Shown here in pieces: positions 40,657 through 49,353 of a stretch of DNA of 64,000 nucleotides. A program made the translations under genes and the position numbers. This stretch comes from Mesorhizobium tamadayense (GTDB lineage: Bacteria; Pseudomonadota; Alphaproteobacteria; Rhizobiales; Rhizobiaceae): contig NZ_RQXT01000015.1 in assembly GCF_003863365.1 (NCBI RefSeq), positions 57,346 to 121,345 on the forward strand, read 5' to 3'. The stretch's first letter is position 1. Every line of letters starts with the position of its first letter. The notes under the pieces were generated by a model that was not told where the DNA came from, ran no database searches, and saw only the letters and a list, made by a program, of their open reading frames with translations.

Positions 40657-42011
40657 CAAAGCCGGTACCACAGCATAGCAGCCTCGCTGGCATGCCGGCA
40701 CCCGATCCGGCAATTTCGTCTTTGAGGTCTACGGCAAAGCGAATCGACACGCGCGTCGTGCGCGGTCGGATCACGCGGGCTGTTGGTACTCTGGTCCATG
40801 CTGTTTTGCCAGACACTCGTATTGGGGAACTTTGTCTCCTGCAGGATCCGCGAACCGGACTGTCGCTCGAAGCCGAGGTAATCGGTCTGTTGGATGACGG
40901 CGTATTGCTCACGCCGATCGGTGACTTGGTAGGCCTGTCCAGCCGCGCAGAAGTCGTGGCCACCGGACGAATGCGTGAAGTGCCAGTCGGTCCCGATTTA
41001 CTCGGCCGCGTGATCGACAGCCGTTGCCGTCCACTCGACGGCAAAGGCGAAGTCAAAACCGTCGAAACTCGTCCGCTGCGCGGCCGGGCGCCCAATCCGA
41101 TGACACGGCGTATTATCGAGCGGCCATTCCCGCTCGGAGTTCGTGTTTTGGACGGTCTCCTGACGTGCGGCGAGGGCCAGCGGATCGGGATTTATGGCGA
41201 GCCTGGTTGCGGCAAGTCGACGTTATTGTCGCAGATCGTAAAGGGTGCCGGCGCCGACGTTGTTATAGTCGCGCTCATAGGCGAACGTGGACGTGAAGTT
41301 CGTGAATTCATCGAGAGGCATCTTGGGGAGGAGGGCCTTCGCCGTACCGTCGTTGTCGTTGAAACATCCGACCGCTCGGCAGTAGAGCGGGCGCAATGTG
41401 CACCTATGGCGACTGCGCTCGCGGAATATTTTCGCGAACAGGGGCTATGCGTCGCCCTCATGCTAGACTCGCTGACACGTTTTTGCCGCGCCATGCGCGA
41501 AATAGGCCTTGCTGCGGGTGAGCCGCCAACCCGACGGGGCTTTCCTCCTTCCGTTTTTGGCGCACTACCAGGCCTGCTGGAGCGCGCCGGCATGGGTGAG
41601 TGGGGCTCAATCACCGCCTTCTATACCGTGCTTGTCGAAGGTGATGGTACAGGTGATCCAATCGCCGAGGAATCGCGCGGTATTCTCGATGGCCATATCG
41701 TCCTGTCACGCGCTATCGCGGCGCGGTCGCATTTCCCCGCTATCGATGTACTGCAGAGTCGCAGCCGCGTAATGGATGCCGTCGTTTCTGCGACACATCG
41801 CAACGCAGCATCATTGTTCCGAGATCTCCTCTCGCGCTATGCCGACACTGAATTTTTGATCAATGTCGGCGAATATAAGCAAGGCGGCGATCCCCTAACT
41901 GACCGGGCTGTCGCGTCGATTGGCGACCTGAGAGAGTTTTTGCGCCAGAGCGAAGACGAGGTGTCGGATTTTGAGGAGACGGCCGCATGGATGTCGCGCC
42001 TGACCGCGTGA
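40653..42011 (+). CDS. rhcN: RhcN (SctN), type III secretion ATPase
   Basis: RhcN is the F1-beta-like ATPase that unfolds and releases substrates at the export gate. The 452 residues carry the Walker A motif GEPGCGKST (about residues 182-190), GERGREVREF, the Walker B region GLCVALMLDSLTRF, and RSRSRVMD-like ends with FLINVGEYKQGGDP. The start is a GTG overlapping the nolV stop (GTGA); a later ATG at 40692 would shorten the N-terminal barrel. It overlaps the SctO gene by 25 bases. Confidence 0.95.
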   Translation: MTKPVPQHSSLAGMPAPDPAISSLRSTAKRIDTRVVRGRITRAVGTLVHAVLPDTRIGELCLLQDPRTGLSLEAEVIGLLDDGVLLTPIGDLVGLSSRAEVVATGRMREVPVGPDLLGRVIDSRCRPLDGKGEVKTVETRPLRGRAPNPMTRRIIERPFPLGVRVLDGLLTCGEGQRIGIYGEPGCGKSTLLSQIVKGAGADVVIVALIGERGREVREFIERHLGEEGLRRTVVVVETSDRSAVERAQCAPMATALAEYFREQGLCVALMLDSLTRFCRAMREIGLAAGEPPTRRGFPPSVFGALPGLLERAGMGEWGSITAFYTVLVEGDGTGDPIAEESRGILDGHIVLSRAIAARSHFPAIDVLQSRSRVMDAVVSATHRNAASLFRDLLSRYADTEFLINVGEYKQGGDPLTDRAVASIGDLREFLRQSEDEVSDFEETAAWMSRLTA

Positions 42012-42523
42012 ATGGTATTCAGGCTTCGAGGCTACGGCACCTGAAGGAAATGCAAGAGCATCGAGCCCATAGAGAGCTGTCCAAGAAGGAAGCCCAGCGC
42101 CAAATGGCCACCTTAGCCGTCAAGGAGGCTTCCCTGGAGCTTGAAAAGGCACGGCAACATTGCGCAACGGCCGAAGCAGGGCTCTACCAGGAGCTGATGA
42201 GGCTCGACAGCTTGTCTAGCGCAACGCTCGACCGTCACCACCTCTATATGGAGCGGCTTGCGGCTGAGATCACTTTCAGACGCCAGATGCTTGATGATGC
42301 GCGTATCGCTCAAAAAAATGCCGAGATAGCGGCCTCTGAGACGAGAGACCTATGGGTCACATGTTCGGCGGCAAAGCAGAAATGGCTACAAATCGACGAT
42401 GACGTGCGGCGCGCCATCGAGATTCATTCGGAAACCGCAGGCGAGATAGAGGCCGACGATGAGATATTGCTCCGCTATGGGAGGCTTTCGCTCGCCCACA
42501 TGTCGCGCAAGCAGATCCGATAA
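41987..42523 (+). CDS. SctO-type coiled-coil stalk protein (y4yJ type)
   Basis: The 178-residue product is almost wholly helical and charged (RLRHLKEMQEHRAHRELSKK, then AQRQMATLAVKEASLELEKARQ), as expected of SctO/YscO proteins, which work like the central stalk of the ATPase. Sequence similarity in this family is low, so position between SctN and SctQ is the main evidence. The ATG lies inside the end of rhcN. Confidence 0.8.
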   Translation: MDVAPDRVNGIQASRLRHLKEMQEHRAHRELSKKEAQRQMATLAVKEASLELEKARQHCATAEAGLYQELMRLDSLSSATLDRHHLYMERLAAEITFRRQMLDDARIAQKNAEIAASETRDLWVTCSAAKQKWLQIDDDVRRAIEIHSETAGEIEADDEILLRYGRLSLAHMSRKQIR

Positions 42524-42549
42524 GCGCAGGTTCTCTGGATGACGCGTTC

Positions 42550-43626
42550 GTGCAGCTTAGAGCCGCGTTGGTAACCATTGTGGCCAGACCCGCTATATTC
42601 GAACCAGCGCTAACACTGTCCCACGTGGTCGCCTCGTGGCTCAATGATATGGCGGCTTCCCGCAGGCCGTTTCAGAGCCGGATCAGCGACAAGCCGCTAT
42701 CGGTGCGGATGGACGGGCTTGTCTGGCAGCAGAAAACTTGTGCCATTCCGATGCTTGACTGCATTTGGCGCGTGGGACCTGAAATGGTCGTCTTGTCGCT
42801 GTCTCGACCACTTGTGGAGGCACTCGTCTCAACAGTGCAAAGTGACCTTGCTTTCCCTTCCGAGCCAACTGCTTCGCTCGTTCTGGAACTTGCACTCGAG
42901 CCGCTTATCGCTCGACTGGAGGATGAGACCCAGCAGGAACTGCACCTCGTTCGCGTGCGTGAAGCCACAACAATGGCTCCTTATCTCAAACTGGATATTG
43001 TCTTCGGCCCGGTCAGTGGCGAGGGTCGTCTGGTCCTGTTCTCGCCTGTCGATGGCATCGTGCCGTCGGCGTTTTGTGCGTTAGGCGAACTGCTTGGCCG
43101 GTTGCCGCGACTGCCGCGTGGGCTTTCCCCAGAGTTCCCGGTCATAGTTGCAGGAGAGATCGGCACGCTTCGCGTTCCTGCGGCGCTTCTTCAAAGAGCA
43201 TGTAACGGTGATGCTCTGTTACCTGACATATCGCCGCTAGCCCGCGGCCAGATCACCCTATCTGTGGGCCGGTTATGGGCTGGGGCAAATGTTGAGGGCG
43301 ACCATCTAATCCTGCGCGGGCCCTTCCGCCCGCGATCGCGGCCTTTGGAGAATGCACGTATGACACAACCCGGATCGCAATTAGGGCCGGCGGAAGCCGA
43401 TCTCGACGATGTCGAGATCGAGCTTGTCTTTGAATGCGGCCGCTGGCCTATCCCTCTAGGGGAATTGAGGAGTGCCGGCGAAGGGCATGTTTTCGAACTT
43501 GGGCGGCCGATAGACGGTCCGGTCGATATACTTGCCAATGGACGGTGTATCGGGCGTGGCGACATCGTGCGCATCGGAGAGGAGCTGGGGGTCAGACTCC
43601 GTGGCAGATTGGCATGCAATGACTGA
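42550..43626 (+). CDS. rhcQ: RhcQ (SctQ), cytoplasmic ring protein
   Basis: RhcQ builds the C-ring-like sorting platform. The 358 residues end in a SpoA/FliN-like domain: VEIELVFECGRWPIPLGELRS, GHVFELGRPIDGPVDILANG and GRGDIVRIGEELGVRLRG. A GTG at 42550 is the first standard start in frame; the frame stays open upstream into the SctO gene, so the true N-terminus is uncertain. It overlaps rhcR by eight bases. Confidence 0.9.
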   Translation: MQLRAALVTIVARPAIFEPALTLSHVVASWLNDMAASRRPFQSRISDKPLSVRMDGLVWQQKTCAIPMLDCIWRVGPEMVVLSLSRPLVEALVSTVQSDLAFPSEPTASLVLELALEPLIARLEDETQQELHLVRVREATTMAPYLKLDIVFGPVSGEGRLVLFSPVDGIVPSAFCALGELLGRLPRLPRGLSPEFPVIVAGEIGTLRVPAALLQRACNGDALLPDISPLARGQITLSVGRLWAGANVEGDHLILRGPFRPRSRPLENARMTQPGSQLGPAEADLDDVEIELVFECGRWPIPLGELRSAGEGHVFELGRPIDGPVDILANGRCIGRGDIVRIGEELGVRLRGRLACND

Positions 43627-44284
43627 GGTTCAGCCGGCAATCCCGGCGCTTCTTGCGGTTACCGCCGGGCTCGGTCTGCTGGTTTTAGCAGTCGCCACCA
43701 CCACGGCGTTCGTAAAGATATCAGTTGTTCTATTCCTCGTCCGCAATGCGCTCGGGACCCAGACGATACCACCTAACATAGTGCTATACGCCGCGGCATT
43801 GATCCTCACTATGTTCGTTAGCGCACCGGTTGTTGAACAAACCTATGATCGGGTCACAGATCCGAAGCTTCATTATCAAACGATCGATGACTGGGTAAGC
43901 GCCGCCAAAGCCGGAAGTGAGCCCCTGCGCGACCATCTCAAGAAGTTCACAAACGAAGAGCAGCGGCGATTCTTCCTCTCCTCGACTGAAAAAGTCTGGC
44001 CAGAGGAAATGCGCGCTCGAGCCACACCTGATGATTTCGCCATTCTCGTACCATCTTTTCTAATTTCTGAACTCAAGCGTGCGTTCGAAATCGGATTTCT
44101 CCTTTATCTTCCCTTTATTGTCATAGATCTTATCGTAACGACCATTTTGATGGCGATGGGCATGTCTATGGTATCTCCGACGATTATATCTGTCCCTTTC
44201 AAGCTCTTTTTGTTTGTCGCTATTGATGGCTGGTCAAGGTTGATGCACGGACTTGTCTTGAGTTACGCGATCCCGGGAGGTTGA
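43619..44284 (+). CDS. rhcR: RhcR (SctR), export gate membrane protein
   Basis: SctR is the main pore-forming member of the export gate. The 221-residue protein has four membrane segments: GLGLLVLAVATTTAFVKISVV, IVLYAAALILTMFVSAPVV, IGFLLYLPFIVIDLIVTTILMAMGMSMV and a C-terminal LFLFVAIDGWSRLMHGLV. KISVVLFLVRNALGTQTIPPN and PTIISVPFKLFLFV are SctR signatures. It starts within rhcQ and its stop overlaps rhcS. Confidence 0.94.
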   Translation: MTEVQPAIPALLAVTAGLGLLVLAVATTTAFVKISVVLFLVRNALGTQTIPPNIVLYAAALILTMFVSAPVVEQTYDRVTDPKLHYQTIDDWVSAAKAGSEPLRDHLKKFTNEEQRRFFLSSTEKVWPEEMRARATPDDFAILVPSFLISELKRAFEIGFLLYLPFIVIDLIVTTILMAMGMSMVSPTIISVPFKLFLFVAIDGWSRLMHGLVLSYAIPGG

Positions 44285-44562
44285 TCATTACTGACTCCAG
44301 TATTGTCACACTTATGAGCCAATCGTTGGTGGTTTTCATGATCTGGATTCTGCCGCCGCTCATTGCATCGGTAATTGTTGGCCTTTGCATTGGCATTATC
44401 CAGGCGGCAACGCAGATTCAGGATGAAAGCTTGCCACTCACCGTGAAGCTTCTGGTCGTCGTGGCGGTAATTGGCCTGTTTGCCCCTGTGCTGAGCGCCC
44501 CGCTCATAGAGCTGGCCAACCAGATCTTTACCGAGTTTCCAGCAATGACACTTGGCTACTAA
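44281..44562 (+). CDS. rhcS: RhcS (SctS), export gate membrane protein
   Basis: SctS is a small two-helix gate subunit. The 93 residues include [33 protein letters not shown], then [21 protein letters not shown], the standard family pattern. The TTG at 44281 overlaps the rhcR stop and gives the normal N-terminus, but GGGAGG ends only one base before it. ATT at 44287 has better spacing; ATG at 44314 would clip the first helix region. The start is therefore unsettled although the gene is certain. Confidence 0.92.
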   Translation: MIITDSSIVTLMSQSLVVFMIWILPPLIASVIVGLCIGIIQAATQIQDESLPLTVKLLVVVAVIGLFAPVLSAPLIELANQIFTEFPAMTLGY

Positions 44563-44570
44563 TCGCCGCC

Positions 44571-45389
44571 ATGAATGCGTCATCGGCCGAGATCCAAATC
44601 CTGATCCATACCGCTATCGAATTCGTCGTTGCAGCCGGTCTTAGCGCGGCCCGCGCGATAGGAATTATGCTGATTCTTCCTGTATTTACGCGGTCTCAGA
44701 TCGATGGGCTGATCCGCGGCGGCCTAGCCGTCGCACTCGGCCTACCATGCTTGGCACAGGCCAGCGACGGGTTACAGGCCCTGGCTTCTGAAACACGTTT
44801 TATCCAGCTAACTTTGCTCGGAGTGAAGGAGGTTTTAGTCGGCGTGCTACTTGGCACTTTTCTCGGCATTCCCCTATGGGGCCTTCAGGCGGCCGGAGAG
44901 TTTATGGACAATCAACGCGGCATCACCAGCCCGTCGGCTCCGGCCGATCCCGCGACGAACAGTCAGGCTTCCGCTATGGGAGTGTTTCTCGGGATCACTG
45001 CAATTACGATCTTTGTCGCATCAGGAGGTCTGGAGGCTGTGATCAGCGCCCTTTATGGCAGCTATTCGATCTGGCCCCTGTATCGATTTCACCCCACATT
45101 GAGCCCACAAGGAGCAATGGAGTTGCTGGGGCTCCTTGACCACATTATGCGCACGACATTGTTGGTCTCGGGACCTGTAGTGTTCTTTCTGGCGCTGATT
45201 GACATATCAATGATGATACTGCGTCGCTTTGCGCCTCAATTCAAGTCGAGCCAACTGTCCCCGGCGATCAAGAATATCGCCTTTCCGATTATCATGGTCA
45301 CCTACGCTGCCTATCTGGTCGAGGGCATGAAACTGGAGATCGCACAAGCGAATGGCGCGCTTGAGTGGTTCGACAAGTTGCTGAAATGA
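44571..45389 (+). CDS. rhcT: RhcT (SctT), export gate membrane protein
   Basis: The 272-residue, strongly hydrophobic protein matches Sct[81 protein letters not shown], and [28 protein letters not shown] is the family motif. It sits at the top of the gate with SctR and SctS. It overlaps rhcU by four bases. Confidence 0.94.
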   Translation: MNASSAEIQILIHTAIEFVVAAGLSAARAIGIMLILPVFTRSQIDGLIRGGLAVALGLPCLAQASDGLQALASETRFIQLTLLGVKEVLVGVLLGTFLGIPLWGLQAAGEFMDNQRGITSPSAPADPATNSQASAMGVFLGITAITIFVASGGLEAVISALYGSYSIWPLYRFHPTLSPQGAMELLGLLDHIMRTTLLVSGPVVFFLALIDISMMILRRFAPQFKSSQLSPAIKNIAFPIIMVTYAAYLVEGMKLEIAQANGALEWFDKLLK

Positions 45390-46423
45390 ACGAAACGAGT
45401 GAAGAGAAGACACATGCCGCCACCCCAAAGAAGCTAAGCGATGCACGCAAAAAAGGGCAGATACCGCGTAGCGCCGATTTCACCCGCGCGGCCGCCACTT
45501 GTGCCGGACTCGGTTACCTTTGGCTAAGAGGGGGCGTGATCGTGGACAAATGCCACGAAGCGCTACTGTTAACCGACAAGCTGCAGAACCTGCCTTTCGA
45601 TGTCGCAGTCCGGCAGGCATTGATTCTGCTAATTGAACTCACCCTGACAACCGTTGGTCCGCTGCTTGGAACTCTCGTCGCCGCGGTGATCTTGGCCGGA
45701 TTATTAGCCAATGGTGGATTTGTCTTCTCTCTCGAGTCAATGAAGTTCAACCTTGAGAAAATTGACCCTTTTCAAGGGCTGAAGCGCTTGGCATCTGTGC
45801 GGTCAGTCGTCGAAGTTGGCAAGACGCTTTTGAAGGTATTGGTCCTCAGCGCAGCTTTTTCCCTCTCGCTTCTCGGCATGTCGAAGACGATGGTCTATCT
45901 GCCGGTCTGTGGCATGGGCTGTCTGGGCATCATGTTTACGGAGGCGAAACTGCTGATCGGGATTGGCGCCGGCGCACTTGTAGTCGGCGGACTGATCGAT
46001 CTCCTGCTGCAGCGCGCGTTATTTCTGCGCGAAGTGCGCATGACCAAGACCGAAGTGACGCGCGAGTCGAAGGAGCAGGAAGGGACGCCAGAGTTGAAGG
46101 GTGAACGACGTCGCATCCGCGACGAGGCGGCTGGCGAGCCTCCGCTTGGCGTGCATCGCGCTACGTTGATCTTCACAGGGGGAGCGATACTGGTCGGTCT
46201 GCGTTACGTTCGTGGTGAGACCGGGGTGCCCGTCTTAGTTTGCCGCGCCGAGGGCGAGCCCGCTTCAGTCATGTTTAGTGAGGCGCAGGCGCTACGTATC
46301 AAGATTATCGATGATCATGTCCTAGCGCGTCAGCTCATCAGCACAACGAGACTGGGCAACGCGGTTCCTATGCAATATTTCGAGCCCGTCGCGAGAGCAC
46401 TCTTCGCCGCAGGCTTAGCCTAG
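45386..46423 (+). CDS. rhcU: RhcU (SctU), export switch protein without an NPTH motif
   Basis: SctU/FlhB proteins switch substrate class by self-cleavage at NPTH. The 345 residues begin with the family start ([30 protein letters not shown]). Four membrane segments follow, then the cytoplasmic domain with [24 protein letters not shown]. Where NPTH should be, residues 265-268 read GGAI ([18 protein letters not shown]), so cleavage there looks impossible. The C-terminal [15 protein letters not shown] region is otherwise normal. It is the last gene of the operon here. Confidence 0.93.
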   Translation: MNETSEEKTHAATPKKLSDARKKGQIPRSADFTRAAATCAGLGYLWLRGGVIVDKCHEALLLTDKLQNLPFDVAVRQALILLIELTLTTVGPLLGTLVAAVILAGLLANGGFVFSLESMKFNLEKIDPFQGLKRLASVRSVVEVGKTLLKVLVLSAAFSLSLLGMSKTMVYLPVCGMGCLGIMFTEAKLLIGIGAGALVVGGLIDLLLQRALFLREVRMTKTEVTRESKEQEGTPELKGERRRIRDEAAGEPPLGVHRATLIFTGGAILVGLRYVRGETGVPVLVCRAEGEPASVMFSEAQALRIKIIDDHVLARQLISTTRLGNAVPMQYFEPVARALFAAGLA

Positions 46424-46754
46424 CGTGCATCCATAAACCGCTGTTTTTGCGAGTGTTCTGATCCAGTTGCACCAATCGCTGTCACCGACATATCGCATCT
46501 GCAACACAATCGCCGCACGCATTTCGCGCGAAAGAAAGATGATTTTGAAATTCGCTAAACAATGGCGAGTGCCGATGTCGCACGGTAAATGCCCATAACC
46601 AAACTGACCGGGCTGAATAAAGCGCGACGATACCTCGATCGGTATCCATATAATATTTTTCGGAATGAGTGAAGCGATCTCGCTCGACATCTACAAAGCG
46701 AAAGTCTCCAAGATAATCTTTAGAAGGTGGTCGAAACCACGAGCGGACGCGGAA

Positions 46755-46976
46755 ATTGAGTTTTGTAAAGCCAGCTGTGGCCCGCAACGAGACAAGCGAC
46801 AGCAAGTCTTGGGCGTCCTCCTTCGACATCGTCCAGTTTATCCGCACCTCGTGTGCGGTGGTATTGCGGAACATCCCGAACGTCCCTTTCAGCAGATTGC
46901 CGAAGCCCTTCTGCTCGTCCTGCTCGCTCTTAGTCGCGAGGGCGTTGATTGCCAGCATCGGAGGCGTCCCCGAAAA
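46755..46976 (-). pseudogene. Remnant of a Ymh/TIGR02391-type protein
   Basis: FSGTPPMLAINALATKSEQDEQKGFGNLLKGTFGMFRNTTAHEVR, read here in pieces (GTPPMLAINALA, GTFGMFRNTTAHE, DAQDLLSLVSL), matches the C-terminal domain of this family, found in abortive-infection-like and mobile-element proteins. The N-terminal part is replaced by unrelated sequence and the end shifts out of frame. It is not functional. Confidence 0.6.
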
Positions 46977-47029
46977 CTCTTCACCGCTTCGAGCACGGCG
47001 CCCTGTCGACGAGCACGGCGCCATCGTCA

Positions 47030-47473
47030 TCGAGTCCGGTGCGGGACCGCACCTTGGCTGTCGCCGGTAATGGCTGGGGCCTGCCCGTCGATAATCTCCG
47101 CTCCGTGATTGCAGAAAGCCAGAGCCTTCGTGAGTCCCTGCTTCGCCATGCCCACGCGTTCCTCGTCCAGTCGTCGCGGACGGCACTGGTCAACGGCCAT
47201 TCGAAAATCGAGGAACGGCTCGCCCGCTGGTTGCTGATGGTCCACGATCGCGGTGAAGGAGACAAGATCTACCTGACGCATGAATTTCTGGCGACGATGC
47301 TCGGCGCCCGGCGTCCCGGCGTTACCACCGCCCTGCAAATGCTTGAATATCGGGGGCTGGTTCACGCCAGGCGCGGCGAGATCACGATTGTCGATCGCGC
47401 CGGGATGATAAAACTCACACATGGTGCTTACGGCGAGGAAGAACAGCGTCACTTCGGAATAGCCCATGGCTGA
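47030..47473 (+). pseudogene. Crp/Fnr-family regulator, C-terminal fragment
   Basis: The reading SIKIEERLARWLLMVHDR-like segment (HSKIEERLARWLLMVHDRGE), with THEFLATMLGARRPGVTTALQMLEYRGLV, is the winged helix of a Crp/Fnr-type regulator. HTH residues RRPGVTTAL are the recognition helix. The cyclic-nucleotide-type sensor domain is mostly absent, and upstream sequence belongs to the Ymh remnant on the other strand. Without a sensor it is probably dead, though an isolated DNA-binding domain could be made. Confidence 0.65.
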
Positions 47474-47474
47474 G

Positions 47475-47490
47475 TGTCCGGTATCGGACA
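47475..47490 (+). promoter_or_regulatory. TGT-N10-ACA palindrome (possible NifA site)
   Basis: TGTCCG-GTAT-CGGACA is a perfect palindrome and fits the NifA consensus TGT-N10-ACA. It is only about 12 bases from the sigma-54-like core that follows, closer than usual for NifA, so another regulator remains possible. Confidence 0.4.
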
Positions 47491-47500
47491 GAAGCTTGAA

Positions 47501-47516
47501 CGGCGCCGAAATTGCT
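47501..47516 (+). promoter_or_regulatory. Possible sigma-54 promoter of the small paralogue pair
   Basis: CGGCGCCGAAATTGCT keeps the invariant GG and GC ten bases apart and the TTGC of the -12 element, with deviations in the -24 box. It would start transcription near 47527, about 30 bases before the first gene. Confidence 0.4.
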
Positions 47517-47559
47517 GCTCAAAATCATGTTGGTTAGGGTTTCAGGGAGGAAATTCTCG

Positions 47560-47805
47560 ATGACCAACACTTTTCACACAATCACGGTCGAAAAAGCCGC
47601 CGAAGCCTATGTCCTCTCTAGAGGCAAAGCCCACTTCCTCTCCATCGCACAGGCGATCCGTGCCATTCGAACCCTGGTGCCGGCGTGCAAGGCTACCGAT
47701 CGCGAGTTGGAGGAATTGCTGGCGGCGGCATCCATCGTTCACGGTGTGCCCATCGCTTTCGACGTAAAAACAGCCGATGGCGTAGAACCTCGGCTCCATT
47801 CGTAG
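47560..47805 (+). CDS. Small conserved-looking protein, first of a tandem pair
   Basis: The 81-residue product (MTNTFHTITVEKAAEAYVLS...) contains FLSIAQAIRAIRTLVPACKATDRELEELLAAASI and ends near IAFDVKTADG. The next gene has the same layout (SISEAIRAMRKMFPLCEFTDWEFGDLIARSAI and FAIEFDASKPG), so the two are diverged duplicates. AGGGAGG precedes the ATG at 47560. It is predicted soluble and helical. I do not know its function; the sigma-54-like promoter suggests expression in nitrogen-fixing nodules. Confidence 0.7.
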   Translation: MTNTFHTITVEKAAEAYVLSRGKAHFLSIAQAIRAIRTLVPACKATDRELEELLAAASIVHGVPIAFDVKTADGVEPRLHS

Positions 47806-47812
47806 GCCGGAA

Positions 47813-48088
47813 ATGCTCGTGCTGGCGCAAGCGCCAACCTCGTCGGACGTTCGGCAAGCGATCGTCCGCTATTTAATCGACAATGTCGACCACCCAAGCG
47901 TTTCGATATCAGAGGCGATCCGCGCCATGAGGAAGATGTTCCCGCTTTGTGAATTCACGGACTGGGAATTCGGCGATCTCATTGCACGGAGTGCCATTGA
48001 CGCGCGATTTGCGATTGAATTCGACGCATCTAAACCCGGAAAATTCATGGCAGGTTGGCGGTTGGAGCAAACGGTTGCAACGACGTAG
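47813..48088 (+). CDS. Small conserved-looking protein, second of a tandem pair
   Basis: The 91-residue protein (MLVLAQAPTSSDVRQAIVRYLIDNVDH...) is a paralogue of the preceding gene, seven bases upstream, sharing the S-I-x-x-A-I-R-A-hydrophobic pattern and a final F-A/P-I-x-F-D. It is likely cotranscribed with that gene. Function unknown. Confidence 0.68.
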   Translation: MLVLAQAPTSSDVRQAIVRYLIDNVDHPSVSISEAIRAMRKMFPLCEFTDWEFGDLIARSAIDARFAIEFDASKPGKFMAGWRLEQTVATT

Positions 48089-48245
48089 GATTTGGTTACT
48101 TAGGCCGATCCTCGCCATGTCCCGGAGACCACACCCGCCATGAACGAACCTACGCTGCCGCTGACCGGTTTGTCATCGGTTCGGAGCAAGTCACTTTCTG
48201 GGTGGATCCTTCCTCCACTGGTGATACGCGCCATCGGGGTGCACT

Positions 48246-49153
48246 GAGAGACTGTTTTGAAAATCGGCTGGCTATGGGCTCCGTCTGAGGCTTGGTTGTG
48301 ATTCAAGCTTTAGATGTGGACAGAGCAGAGCCGTGGGCGGATGGCCCAGATCGCCAAGAACCAAGCGCTACCCGTCTGATTTGACGGACGAGGAGTGGGA
48401 GCAGTTCGCACCACTGATGCCCAAGCCTGGGCGTCGCGGCCGTCCGCGCGAGGTTGATTTCCGGGAGGTGGTCAACGCCGTGCGTTACCTGGTCCGCTCC
48501 GGTTGCGGTTGGCGGATGCTGCCGATCCATTTCGGCCCCTGGCAGACGGTCTACGGCTGGTTCCGCGAGTTGGCACGGCGGTTTCTGTTCCAGACCATCG
48601 ACGACGTGGCGCTGATGCTGGATCGCGAGAGCCGGGCGCGAGGCCACTCCCACGGCTGGCGTGATCGACAGCCAGTCGGTCAAAGCTCCGCAAGCTGAAA
48701 CAAGGGGTTACGACGCCGGCAAGAAGATTGTCGGCCGCAAGCGACACATTGCCGTCGATACGGATGGGCGGCTGTTGATGGTCAACCTCACCACCGCCGA
48801 TATCTCCGACAGTGCCGGCGCTCAGGCGATCCTGGATGGTATTCGCAAGCGCTGGCCCTGGGTGAAGCATCTGTTCGCCGACGGCGCCTATGACCGGCTG
48901 AAGCTCATGGACAAAGCCACCTATCTCGACTTCGTGGTCGAGATCATCCGTCGATCCGACGACCAAAAGGGCTTCCAGATCCTGCCCCGCCGCTGGGTCG
49001 TCGAGCGGACCTTCGGCTGGATGACAAGATGGCGCCGCCTCGTGCGCGACTACGAGCAGCGCATCGATGTCTCGCAAGCCATGATCCTTGTCGCAATGGG
49101 CGGCAATCTCGTCCGCCGAAATGCTCATCCGTGAATTTCAAACTGACTCTGAG
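48246..49153 (+). mobile_element. IS5-family element with frameshifted transposase
   Basis: The left end GAGACTGTTTTGAAA and the right end TTTCAAACTGACTC are imperfect inverted repeats bounding about 900 bp. The transposase is broken into two main frames: 48333-48698 (YPSDLTDEEWEQFAPLMPKPG, RYLVRSGCGWRMLP) and 48661-49134 (VIDSQSVKAPQAETRGYDAG, HLFADGAYDRLKLMDKA, PRRWVVERTFGWMTRWRRLVRDYE). Relatives have one frame, so the shift near 48640 and a probable second one near 48350 disable it. Confidence 0.8.
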
Positions 49154-49278
49154 AAATTCAGGTTAGCAGGACGAGGGCCGTTCCGAGGTGGTCAACTCGT
49201 CGTTTGCTCACCTCAGCGGAGACGCATCCCAGGCAGCCAATTCTGCAAAAGGGCGGTTGTTAGTCTGTGATTTGCGGC

Positions 49279-49308
49279 CCCGTCAGCTTGTCGTCAGTGG
49301 ATAGGGTC
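49279..49308 (+). promoter_or_regulatory. tts box of the candidate effector gene
   Basis: CCCGTCAGCTTGTCGTCAG is identical in its core to the site before nolB. It lies 46 bases before the ATG of the following gene, marking that gene as a TtsI target. Confidence 0.78.
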
Positions 49309-49353
49309 AGCATGTTCCCCGTCTATTAGATCTCTTAAACAGCGAGGTGACCT

